A stretch of DNA of 64,000 bases from Anodontia alba (lineage: Eukaryota; Mollusca; Bivalvia; Lucinida; Lucinidae): NCBI GenBank assembly GCA_964016985.1, contig OZ024831.1, positions 21,752,609 through 21,816,608 of the forward strand, written 5' to 3'. Position 1 is the first letter of the stretch, and each line of letters begins with the position of its first letter. The notes under the pieces are model-generated. The model worked only from the letters and a program-made list of their open reading frames with translations. It was not told where the DNA came from and searched no databases. Position numbers and translations under genes: made by a program. Shown one piece after another: positions 53,912-64,000 of the stretch.

Positions 53912-56382
53912 GAGACAGTTTACCGACAAGTAATTTGGAGACAGTTCTGCGACAAAAAAAATGTTAATGAAACTTCAAGACAATGAAAAATGACATGTGC
54001 TCACATATACTTGTGAAAAAAAAGGAAGATATAATTTGGTTTCTATGGTATTGCCCATGATACTTTCTGGATATATGGAACGTTCAGCTTTGTGTTAACC
54101 AATTTATTCGGACCCCATAACTCTTTGCCTTACTTATCCTAATATTTGAAAGTTCATTCGACCATAAGATGAGTTGACAAAGTGTAAGCTCTGACCTTTT
54201 GTGGCAAAAGTGTATTTTTGTCGCACCTGCATTAGCACGCAGGTGCGATATAGGCGTGCTGTGACCCGTCCGTTTGTCCGTTCCTCAACAATTGACTTGT
54301 GAGCGCAACTCCTCCTACAGTTTTTTGCCAATCATTTTGAAACTTCACAGATGTTTTGGCCATAGCCTGTAGATGTGCATATTGTTTGCTCATAATTCTC
54401 AGATTTTTTTTTTTCAACTTTTGCCGCTTTGTTAACTTAGTCGTTTTTTATCTAAAACCCTTAGTCAGTGGGTGTCTTGTGAGCGCAACTCCTACAGTTT
54501 TTGGCCAATCATTTTGAAACTTCACAGATGTTTTGGCCATGGTGTATAGATGTGCATATTGTTTGCTCATAATTCTCAGATTTTTTTTTTAAAACTTTTT
54601 CCGCTTTGTTAACTCAGTCTGTTTATACCTAAACCCCTAATAGTCAGTGGGTGTCTCGTGAGCGCAACTCCTCCTACGGTTTTTGGCCAATCATTTTGAA
54701 ACTTCACAGATGTTTTGGCCATGGTGTGTAGATGCGCATATTGTTTGCTCATAATTCTCAGATTTTTTTTCGCTTTGTTAACTTAGTCAGTTTTTACCTA
54801 AAACCATAATATTTAGTCAATGGGTGTCTCGTGAGCGCAACTCCTCCTACAGTTTTTGGCCAATCATTTTGAAACTTCACACATGTTTTGGCCATGATGT
54901 GTAGATGCGCATATTGTTTGCTCATAATTCTCAGATTTTTTTTTCAACTTTGTTTAAAACTTAGTCAGTTTTTACCTAAAACCCTTATAGTCAGTGGGTG
55001 TCTCGTGAGCGCAACTCCTCCTGCAGTTTTAGGCCAATAGTTTTGAAACTTCACAGATGATTAGGTCAATGTCTGAAGATCTGCATATTATTTGCACATA
55101 AATCTCAGATTTTTTTTTTTTTCAACTTAATTCGCTTTGTTAACTTAAGTCAGTTTTTGCCTAAAACCCTTATAGTCAGTGGGTGTTTGGTGAGCGCAAC
55201 TCCTGCAGTTTTAGGCTAATAGCTTTGAAACTTCACATATGATTAGGACATGGTCTGAAGATGTACATATTTTTTGCACATAAATCTCAGATTCATTTCA
55301 GCAGAGTTAGGGGTACTTGATTTATCCCCAAAATTGGTTTCCGCTCAATAGCTTGTGAAAGAATTGATGGATTAGGATCATATTTTGCATGCATATTGTT
55401 GTTAACAATACCTAGCTTGGGATTTCGTCAATTTTCAGCTGAGTTACTGGCCTTGATTAATGGGCAAAAATGATATCCGCTCAGTATCAATATCTTGTGA
55501 AATAATGGACAGGTTTAGATAAAATTTTGGAAGCCAATATTCCAAATTTTCTACTTTGTCCATTTTTCTAACCAATCAATTTCTTGAATACTGCAAAATA
55601 GATTTTTTTCAATACAAATAGGAACTTGTATGACTTAATCCCCACAGGTGCGACATCACTTTCCGCGGATTTCTTGTTTAATATTATTGAGGCGATCCGG
55701 ATCCAAGTATGCCATTTCTTAAGGCATATTATCCCACAGCTTAGGTAAACAAAACAAAATACGCGCATGTCCACAGGCTGATCTGCGACTTTGCTCCCTG
55801 CTGTGTTATTTGTACCTTTCACAGGTCCAGTTAAATATAGCAGTTTTGTTTTTAAAGAAAGAAATCTTGCCATTTGTTTTGAAAATACCTATGTTTTATA
55901 GATAAAATATAAATAGATGTCTGTACTACAAATACATGTAAATCATGAAAAGCGTAAAAAATTTATACGTCCTATAATCATTCATATACTGTTTTTTGTT
56001 GTTTTTTTTTTTTTTTGTTGTTGTTGTTGTTTTCTTTTCTTTTTTTCACTTCATCTTCATGTGACATCTTGGGCAGATAACAAAACTTAATAAGAAAATT
56101 CACAAACAAGATATTAATTTCTAGTTATCCCCATAAATGATGTCATTTCTTGTCCAATGTGTCACCCAATCTTTGGCAAATAAACAGCAAAGACAGTAGT
56201 TTTCTGACATTTATTTCCATCAGTGAAATTCTTGCTATTTTAATGCAAAAACACCCGTTTATTTTCTTCATTAAAACCCATATAATAGTACTTTTTATTG
56301 GTGAACTGTCTTCAAATTGTCTGTGAACTGTCTCCGATTTTGTCGGTGAGCTGTCTCCAAAATACGTGTCGGTGAACTGTCT
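53912..56382. mobile_element. Possible 2.5-kb element with ~46-bp TIRs
   Basis: The left arm (53,912-53,957) has gagacagtttaccgaca and ttggagacagttctgcgaca. The right arm (56,338-56,382) is its inverted relative (tgtcggtgagctgtctcca ... gtcggtgaactgtctt), about 80% identical by eye. Extra copies of gtgaactgtct lie at 56,301-56,335. A tandem-core element occupies most of the interior. No transposase is visible. Confidence 0.5.
54219..55655. mobile_element. TIR element with ~178-bp tandem core, six units
   Basis: The ends are tgtcgcacctg and caggtgcgaca, with a second hairpin copy of the end at 54,223-54,247. Units start at about 54,299, 54,480, 54,658, 54,831, 55,007 and 55,190. Each has gtgagcgcaactcctcctac, ccaatcattttgaaacttca, a T-run and acttagtcagtttttacc. 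This is a pearl-like architecture. No coding capacity. Confidence 0.72.
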
Positions 56383-56599
56383 TGATTCCAGTGGGAGAAA
56401 GTGGATACAAATGACTGCTGTATTTAGAAGTTTTATGTTCTTTTATTTGAAGCAATACCTTAAAGAGGAAAAGTTTATTTCAGAATAGAGATGAGATAAG
56501 TATTTATACAAATAATTTTTTTAAGGACACTTAAATATGCTGTTAACTGCTACAGTAGAATTGTGTATCTAACATCCTCTGAAGATTAGATCCCTCTGC

Positions 56600-56790
56600 C
56601 GAGACCAAATTGCTTCTTACTGTAGTGCCCATCCTGCAAAAACTGGCTTCTTCCATCTAATTCTTGAGTATGACTGACTGCATTAATAATTGATAGGTAG
56701 AAAGCAATCGGTCATAATTGACCATACCCACAGGGAGCTAGTTTTGCAGGAGTGACCACTAAAGAGCATTTTGTCTTGGAGCTGAGGAAT
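56600..56790. repeat. Imperfect inverted repeat
   Basis: The arms are agtgcccatcctgcaaaaactgg and gctagttttgcaggagtgacc (shortened forms pair), ~150 bases apart. Possibly a degenerate MITE. Confidence 0.4.
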
Positions 56791-57041
56791 ATTTTAATCT
56801 GCACTGTCCTGTATATACATGTAGATAGACCTAATCACAAAGATGGTTGACTTCCAGAAAATATATTCATTCTTATTTTAGCCCTCTATTTCAGACTATT
56901 TTATAAAATTTCTTCATCATAACTCCAAAATGGCTCAAACAGTCAGTTTAATATTTCATTTTTCACAACTTGTTTATTAAAACAAAAATGGGAAAAAAAT
57001 GTTACTGTCACATAAACGGACGAGCTTTGGGCCGGTGACAA

Positions 57042-58244
57042 TAGTGGTGGGACATCGGTTGGAAATCATAATCGATCATCGGTTGGCATCGGTTGCTGCT
57101 GCAGATGCGATTTTCCGATTATAATCGGTTCCTGAATAATTCCCTTTGGCGTGCATGTTTCACTGTTAATCCTTGTTCATGGTCATATGTTTACAAGTTC
57201 ATTCAACTGTACTGCACAACAACTGAACTCTATATTTACAAAGCGTTAGTTAGTACTATTTTTCAGCGATTTGGTGGCCTAAAAGATTTTTTTTCTTCTT
57301 TGGCTAGACCCCCACCCCCTTCATGATCACCCCCAATATACAGTCCTGATAACAGAGCGCACATCAAAGGCTTATCTTATCTAAGTGATTATGGAGTCTT
57401 TATAAGGCTGTTAAGTCTCCTTAGGTGGGGCCATATAAGGGTTAATTCTTAAAATTGAGCAGTATTCAATATGTTACTATCAAATAAATTAATTTGCAAA
57501 TTTTGCATTTAACTTGATTTTATTTGTTGATTTGTATTGTATCATTTTATTTTTTTATTTATTATTATTATTTTTTTTTTTTTTTTTTTTTTTTTTGATA
57601 GTTTTTTTTCTAAACACAAAAGTGTTGTTTTTTTCTTGCATTGTGAAAAAGTACAAATGAACTGAAATAGAAATATAAAATTGAAAATATTTATTTATTT
57701 ATTCATTTATTTATTTTCTAAAGTAAATAAGAACACTGCACAATTATTCCATTTCCATTTCAGTAAAACAATACATTATGGAATATGTCAAAAAGTTCTT
57801 GGACAATTTAGAATTTGTATTTTATGCCAAAAAGCTTCTCATACTATCTTCCTAATCTTCTGTATTTGATCCAAAGAAACAAATAAAGGGGGCATTTGGT
57901 GATAAATTAGCGTATAGCATAAATATCTGTATTTCACCATGAAATATATTGTGGGTTTCATTAGAACTGCCTGGGAGAGACAATTCTAATGAACAAAAAC
58001 CAGGTATATTTTATTGAATAACTAGAAAAAAAAAAAACATCAAATTATCACCAAATTACCCACATTTGTTTCTCTGTCTTCATCATAAACTTTGCTGATA
58101 TAAAATCTAATTTCCCCTTATCAGACCCCTACCTGAAAGGATGGCCAAAGTCACCAAGAATTTCTTATCTTAATCTCCTCAGAGTCATTAGGGTGTTATG
58201 CAATCCAAAATGTGTCTTTAAGCATATTATTAATAATTTAAACT

Positions 58245-58283
<39 letters not shown>

Positions 58284-59175
58284 AGATTCAAATAATAATA
58301 ATAATAAAAAAAACTTAACATAGAGAGAATACATATCTATGATGCTTTAAAATGCTGTTTAAGACATTGTATAAGTTTCAACCCACCTGTATGGTTCAGG
58401 AAGAATTAAAATGAAAATGTCCGACTACTAGTCCAGTGTCGGGTACTAGTGTGCAATCGGTAAATTTCAGCGTTGCTTTATTGATTTTAAATGAAAAACT
58501 GGGTGAAAAAAAAAACAACAACAAAAGACAGATACACTAGTCTGAAGGACTGAAGCTGTTTTACTAGTGCTATGACACTTTTAATTAATAATAAACTTTG
58601 AAGAATTTGTTCCATTCAGAAATTTTCAGTGGCAAAAAGTACATCAAAACGGACATTTGTGCGAGTCATAGAACCAGGTAGCTTAATTTTAGGGAACATG
58701 AACTATCAATACATTTGACTTTAACAGTTTACACATTATTTCCGCCCATCTGTTGTACAGAATGATTCTGTTTCATCAAATCAACCGTGAACCAGTCGGC
58801 AGGCTTGGTGAATCTGAATGACACGTCATAACTACACACTAGCCAATAAAAGAAACTTGCTCTGCCCCGCCTTCTACTGCGTAGTTTTGTAAATCAAAAG
58901 CGGCGGCATATTGTCACAAATCTTTATGGTCAATGAGTTGTGTAATCAGTGACAGATGTCCTCATACACTGTGAAAACACTTCCGTGAATACTCAAGTAT
59001 AGTCTCTGAGTACATCAATAGGTAACTGTTTGTTTTACCCCATGTGGTTAATTGAAAACATGCAGCGTCAATCAGTTTGCCGATGATCGATTGTGAGAAA
59101 GTTCAATCGATTATCGGAATCGGGAGCTTCCAGCACGCCGCTAATCGATACCACCTGATCATCGGTACACCACTA
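57042..59175. mobile_element. Non-autonomous hAT element with 8-bp TSD
   Basis: It begins TAGTGGTG and ends CACCACTA, flanked by identical ggtgacaa at 57,034-57,041 and 59,176-59,183. An 8-bp TSD and this end are diagnostic of hAT. Subterminal ATCGATCATCGG / CGATTATCGG motifs recur at both ends. The interior (2.1 kb) has T-runs (57,566-57,598; 58,243-58,281), a (TTTA)n tract and no transposase reading frame. Confidence 0.8.
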
Positions 59176-59507
59176 GGTGACAATGGACTAACCATGATCA
59201 CAAACAATCAAGAGGATTAAACATGACACTTAAGTTTATAAATAAAAACAAGTGTGTATTTAAAAAGTGAACAAAAAAAAAATAAAACTATAAAGTAATT
59301 TTCAAAATTTCATCAGAATTTGTTTGTCCCAGATGATCCTTGGTCGCCAGCATCTTTGTAAATTACAATATGTTTATACTGAAATGAAGAACTGAGCGTA
59401 TCTTTTAATCAGTGAATTTATCTCTGTGGTATGTAGTACTGGTTGTACAGTTGGGGGGGCTAAGCCGAGAAATACATCTTGAAATACATTGGGTACCATT
59501 CTATTAA

Positions 59508-59816
59508 CAGTGCTTGCACTAACTGTCGAATTCAGGAAGTCCCAGGACTTCCTAATTCTAATATCTGGAAGTCTGTGTAATCAAATTGTTTCTCTCACTT
59601 CCAAACATTTAACCTCCATATTCTTGCACTCTCATTTATGGAGTAAAACTGCCATTTTTAAGCTAAACAACATACAAATTCTTTCTAAATTCTTTCTATA
59701 AATGGTCAGATATCTTTAAAATTTGGGACTCCCAGACTTCCTGGCACTGATTTTTGGAAGTCCCAGGGCAGCTTTTGGGAGTCTCTGGCTCCCAAACTTC
59801 CCTTAATGCAAGCACT
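59508..59816. mobile_element. 309-bp MITE, cagtgcttgca ends
   Basis: The ends are cagtgcttgcactaactg and ttaatgcaagcactg. The interior is rich in 'gaagtcccaggacttcc' and 'gggactcccagacttcc'. A copy of the same length lies inverted at 63,500-63,808. Confidence 0.75.
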
Positions 59817-59874
59817 GTGTACTTTAAGGAATTCTTCTTCAAATCATAGAGATGCAGCTACATATATAGCAACA

Positions 59875-60325
59875 TCAGGGTTCAAATTTAACTTTTTTGA
59901 CAGCTTGCTAAAATTAGCAAGTCGCATTATTTTTTACTTGCTAAACCTTTCAGCCAACTTGCATTTTCACACTTATAAACCCTGTTAAATGTGGCTTTAA
60001 ACCTTAGCACTCTGGGTAAAAATTTCAGCAGACATTTTAGAATATTTTTCTTATTTTTCCCAGAAAACAGGTTTTGACATTACATGCAAATTGTCTCCAT
60101 AGGAGACAATTTGCATGTAATGTCAAAACCTGTTTTCTGGAAAAAATACTGTCATTGCTTTTGGAAAAGAAATTGCAGAACTTCTGCAACAATGCCTCAG
60201 GTTCCACCAACTAAAGAGAATCTTTCCAACTTGCTAGAATTAGCAAGTGATGGAAATTGCAGCTTGCTTTTTGAGGAAATTAACTAGCATTTAGCAAGTT
60301 AGCAAGTGCTAAAATTGATCCCTGA
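59875..60325. mobile_element. Short TIR element enclosing a TTAA-family MITE
   Basis: The ends are tcagggttcaaattta and aaaattgatccctga. Near both ends are 'cttgctaaaattagcaagt' and its relatives. The middle (59,996-60,154) is a TTAA-family foldback with a near-perfect stem, caggttttgacattacatgc / gcatgtaatgtcaaaacctg; its right end is lost. Confidence 0.62.
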
Positions 60326-60484
60326 CCATATACATGTACACATATATGGTACCATGGTCAGATCCCCGAAATACAGCACAACATAATGTCTTGAATAACA
60401 ATATTGTAGCGTGTCCAGCTCTACTGAACCGGGGTGGGGTGGGGGACCTTTATAGTAATGTGACATATTTTCATACATGTGTCC

Positions 60485-60603
60485 GCAAGTAACCCGTGAT
60501 TTTCAAGATCTAAAAATAACCTTCACAAGAGACCCGTGATATTCAAGATTTAAAAATAACATATTCACAAGAAACCTGTGATGTTCAAGATTTAAAATAA
60601 CCT
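60485..60603. repeat. ~46-bp tandem repeat, three units
   Basis: The unit has 'acccgtgat(a)ttcaagat', 'taaaaataac' and 'cacaaga'. Units differ at several positions. Confidence 0.8.
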
Positions 60604-61154
60604 GTTCGATCATCTAAATGATGAAAATCTTACACAGCTCAATAATGAAAAATATGAAACATTTTTCTCTCGGAAGGCTACAAGACTGCAAAATTACGAA
60701 AGAAAATTGTCTTCTCATTTAAAAGATAGCCTTGAGACAAAAATCAATCCCAGAACAGTGAAGATATTGATCACCGAACCTAAGTTCACTCGAAATATAC
60801 AATGTTCTGATAACGGTTCAAATTATAGAAGTAAATAATCAAATACGCCCTCACCATACATATCTCGTGATTACTGTAATACCGTAACTTGAAAGCGGAA
60901 GTGTACCTACATGTACTCTCTTAAAAAGTAAAACGGTCATCATAATCAGCACTCCAGTTACAAATGCAAATAACCTAACCTGGTTAATAAAAATCAAAAC
61001 AAACTTCTTTTTATGCTACGTACATATAAAAATATATTCAAGATAAAACAGGGACGTGACAGTTACTAAAAGTAGAATTTTTGATTAGTTGACTGAAAAT
61101 TCATCAGTCGTCAGTCACAGCACACATCTAAGTCAAATAGATATTTTCTTGCAG

Positions 61155-61274
61155 ATACCTCATTGGATCAGTCATTTACCACACTTGATGAGCATGTTAT
61201 CAGATTGCGAACATTGAGAAGTAGTCCTCGAAGAAGGTCTTCTATCCTCAACACTTCAGAAATATCTCTTCTAG
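61155..61274 (+). CDS. Host gene 2, second coding exon
   Basis: ATTTTCTTGCAG precedes 61,155 and GTATGT follows 61,274. The first two bases (AT) complete an Asp codon with the G left by the exon at 52,880, after which 39 codons are open: TSLDQSFTTLDEHVIRLRTL then RSSPRRRSSILNTSEISLL, ending again in phase 1. A likely helix (LDEHVIRLRTL) is followed by a basic SSPRRRSS cluster, a typical phosphorylation-type site. The family is not recognised. Later exons are probably right of the window. Only phase match and splice sites support the link. Confidence 0.6.
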
Positions 61275-61763
61275 GTATGTGACTTATATTTAAAACACCA
61301 CAATCCACACCCCTCACTATATTTAGGCCTACTGTAACTTCAGGTAAGTTGTTTGCTAGATTATATTGGTCAAACCCACTTCATACCAGATCATATTTCA
61401 AGCTTAATAGTGATTAAACTTGGCATAATTTTTGTGGTCGATCATCAGTATATAAAAATGACCGATGATCGATTAAACATTGATCAATAAAAACCCCTAG
61501 AAATATTTACAGTGTTGTTCGATATTACAGTAGTGTTGGGTATCGGGTATGACAGAAATGGAGGCTTGTTGTGTACATACATGGGTAATTTAAAAAAAAA
61601 AATGAAGTTTTTTTTTTTAAAAATGATCTAAAACAAAACTTATCACTCCTACTGACCAGAATTTTATCCTATATTGTCAAATGTTGAGTTGTCTGTTGTG
61701 CTACAAAATTTCAAGTCAGTAGCTTTATTAATAAAAAAGTTATAGCCGATTATGTTACAAAAA

Positions 61764-62708
61764 ATGTCCCAAGTGTAACGCTTTTTGCGTGACATTTTCA
61801 TTTCATGTCAATTGTAAAATACTTACCTGAAAAATTGTAGCTTTTATGTGACAAAACAATGTACATATATTCAAACTAAATTAACAAGCCAATAGTTTTC
61901 TGATATTTAAGGAGTGAACATCCCGTTGTTTGCCCTTGTACCTTGCTAGTAAAGTAGTGAACCCTTCGAAACAAAAAAAGCCTGAAAATACAATATTTTG
62001 GAAACAGAGTGTTCTGACTTTGCCTCCAGTGACCTCTCAGACCCTTAGTTACCAGAGATAGTAAGATTAGTATGATATGTGCAATATCAGCATGATTTTG
62101 TTTACTGAATGTTAGTATGGCTCATTCACAGAAGCCATGTGTAAATGCACCCAAAAATGTCCCAAGTGTAACATTTTGTGTTTAAAGGCTTGTGATTTTT
62201 TCACAATTTATTTAAGCATGTTTTTATTTCTATTTTTCATGAGAGCATGTGCCCCAAAGATGACCTGCAGTACTTAAAATTCAAATGAATTGCTTATGTG
62301 GTTTAGATTAGCCAAACACCTAATGTCCCAAGTGTAACGCCAATTTAGCAAAAGACAGTGATAACCTGTAAATGTGAAAATTCTTGAGTATAACATACAA
62401 ACTAATTAAAATGATGTGAAATATGAGGAAATATGACTAAAATTTCATTTAAAAGGCTTCTTTTTATGAAATAAATGTACATTGAGTGTGATTTTGGGAA
62501 AAAACTTGAACATTGGAAAATCTTTTTGAAACTCATTAATTTTCATTTATCATAAGGTGTTAATAACTGTAGCTATTCTTAACATACACATTATTCAGAT
62601 CATTACGCCTTACAGCATATGAAATAATATTATAGTAGTTATTTAATTTATCATGGTTTATTTTGAAAGAGTGGTAAAGGATAGGAAAAAGCGTTACACT
62701 TGGGACAT
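61764..62708. repeat. Four copies of an 18-bp motif
   Basis: atgtcccaagtgtaacgc occurs at 61,764-61,781 and 62,323-62,340, with a near copy at 62,157-62,173 and an inverted exact copy at 62,691-62,708. The surroundings are AT-rich without coding sequence. It resembles subterminal binding sites of a DNA transposon; the family is unknown. Confidence 0.65.
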
Positions 62709-62975
62709 CAAACTCGTTTTTGTGAATTGTGTTGTGTAGTTTACATTTTTTCACAGCTGATGTTCTAGTCTAGGTAATATCATGGGAAAATTGGTTGTTA
62801 AGCTTTGCATTAGCATTAGGTTGAGATCATAAATACAGTAGTATGACCTTGAGAGACCTACGTGCAAGGACGCTCTGAGACAGCGTTGGCATGTCTGGAC
62901 TGGTTTCCCACCCGCGTACAGAATTGTGTACGTATGTCGTCTATAAAGTGATAAAAAGGTTACAGTTAATGAAAG

Positions 62976-63014
<39 letters not shown>

Positions 63015-63499
63015 TATTAATAATAAATATAATAACAAACTAACCAATTGAGAAGAAATGCCTAATTTGTTAGTGTTAAAACACTAATACCACGCCCATG
63101 GAACCCCATCTCTGGGTTTCTACCATCGTCACAGATGAACGATTCTCGTGTGTAGCATGACATCTACATGTATAATGCGTTATGGAAACAAAACCTCTGA
63201 CCGTCCATATAATATTAGAAAATTTCAAAGATTTTAAATTAGGCAGTTCTTAGGTATAAGGAAAAGGTAGAAATGATAGAAAGACTTAACAGCTTTCAAA
63301 CTAATTTAAGCAGGCTTTATAGTTTTATATGTAAATACGGTCTATGTTATACCTGAATCTGATATATCAGTGAAGCAAGATTTTTAAATTGCTGATATGT
63401 CATTAGATAGCTAGACAAAAGACCAGGGCTTGAGACCTGTTTTTCTACATCTGTAAAATCACAGGAGTGTAGAAAAGGAGATTCTTAAAGATCTTTGAT
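62709..63499. other. Unassigned, AT run
   Basis: An (AT)n run lies at 62,979-63,006. Nothing else was recognised. Confidence 0.6.
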
Positions 63500-63808
63500 C
63501 AGCACTTGCATTAAGGGAAGTCTGGGAGTCAGACCCAAAATTTGCCCTGGGACTTCCAAAATCAATGCTAGGAAGTCTGGGACTCCCAACTTTTAAAGAT
63601 ATTCAGTTGTTTATAACAAAAATTTAGAATGAATTTATGTGTTATTTAGCATAAGAATGGTGGTTTTACTCCATAAATGAGAGTTTATTCAGTTTACGAA
63701 TATTGAGGTTGAATTTCTTAAAGTGAAAAATTTGATCACCAGGACTTCCAGATATTGGAGCTGGGAAGTCCTGGGACTTCCTGATTTTGACAGTTAGTGC
63801 AAGCACTG
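63500..63808. mobile_element. 309-bp MITE, inverted copy of 59,508
   Basis: It starts cagcacttgcattaaggg and ends cagttagtgcaagcactg, i.e. the reverse of the 59,508 copy and of equal length. The flanks ctttgatc and gtttgttc might be a decayed 8-bp TSD. 63,809-64,000 holds nothing recognised. Confidence 0.72.
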
Positions 63809-64000
63809 TTTGTTCAGCTGAAACCCTCGAATCTCCTTTGTAAAGCTATACTAACCTTGCATTACAATGTTGCATATGCATAATACATATGCACCGTGCA
63901 GTTATTATTGGATGGGAACTTTTGTATATTAGTTGAAAGCCAACAAGTTAGACATACAGTAACATGTTAATACACGATATTAATACATGATATAATTTCT

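Larger units (their letters stand above)
52965..61154 (+). other. Intron of host gene 2 (8.2 kb), transposon-rich
   Basis: This holds elements at 53,347, 53,912-56,382, 54,219-55,655, 56,600, 57,042-59,175, 59,508 and 59,875, and a minisatellite at 60,485. In 52,970-53,340, 53,500-53,910, 55,660-56,300 and 60,610-61,150 I see nothing certain. Confidence 0.55.

Noticed and set aside
62741..62773. Possible 17-bp third exon of host gene 2 (tttttcacag / gtaata)
   Set aside because: In the required phase it meets a stop at once and is too short to support without transcripts.

Overview
The window looks like nuclear DNA of a marine invertebrate, most likely a bivalve mollusc. It is AT-rich and has spliced, low-density coding sequence. 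Its repeats are I/Nimb-type and CR1-type LINEs, palindromic MITEs, 'pearl'/BIV160-like tandem-core elements and (N)4 or poly-T simple repeats. No bacterial or organellar gene was seen. The species assignment is inference from repeat style only.

Left part (1-28,882). This is a nested pile of one LINE family, with every copy on the minus strand. Each unit reads 5'UTR (~1.27 kb), ORF1 (~429 aa, three zinc knuckles), a 33-bp gap, ORF2 (~1,220 aa nominal: endonuclease, reverse transcriptase, RNase H, C-terminal Cys/His motif), a short 3'UTR with a hairpin, and an (ATCC)n tail. I count eight copies. D is old and divergent and serves as host. E, a 5'-truncated copy, sits in D's ORF1 (12-bp target-site duplication, TSD). 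F, full length at 6.4 kb, sits in E (13-bp TSD). G+H is a composite with a doubled 3' end and also sits in E (14-bp TSD). C lies in D's ORF2, B in C's ORF2 and A in B's ORF1; their left ends are outside the window. ORF1 is open in A (as far as seen), C and F. No copy in the window has an uninterrupted ORF2.

Middle (28,883-42,100). D's 5' end abuts half of a palindromic MITE. To its right are two minus-strand exons of a probable secreted host protein (33,289-33,375 with a signal peptide, and 29,593-29,741) whose splice phases match. The LINE pile therefore probably lies inside a later intron of that gene. The intron and upstream flank hold MITEs, minisatellites, a BIV160/Helitron-like element, tRNA-like sequences, a ~145-bp degenerate tandem array and a pogo/Tigger-like MITE.

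Right part (42,100-64,000). A decayed minus-strand CR1-like LINE (42.1-46.1 kb) and a decayed plus-strand LINE (49.6-52.1 kb, cut by three MITEs of three different families) flank two TIR-bounded tandem-core elements. A plus-strand host gene starts at 52,880 behind a pair of CCAAT boxes and continues, after an 8.2-kb intron full of transposons (including a 2.1-kb hAT with an 8-bp TSD), in an exon at 61,155-61,274. Its product is not recognised.

How it works together: the LINE family has used its own copies as landing sites. The two host genes contribute only ~350 coding bases to the window; nearly everything else is mobile DNA or its remains.
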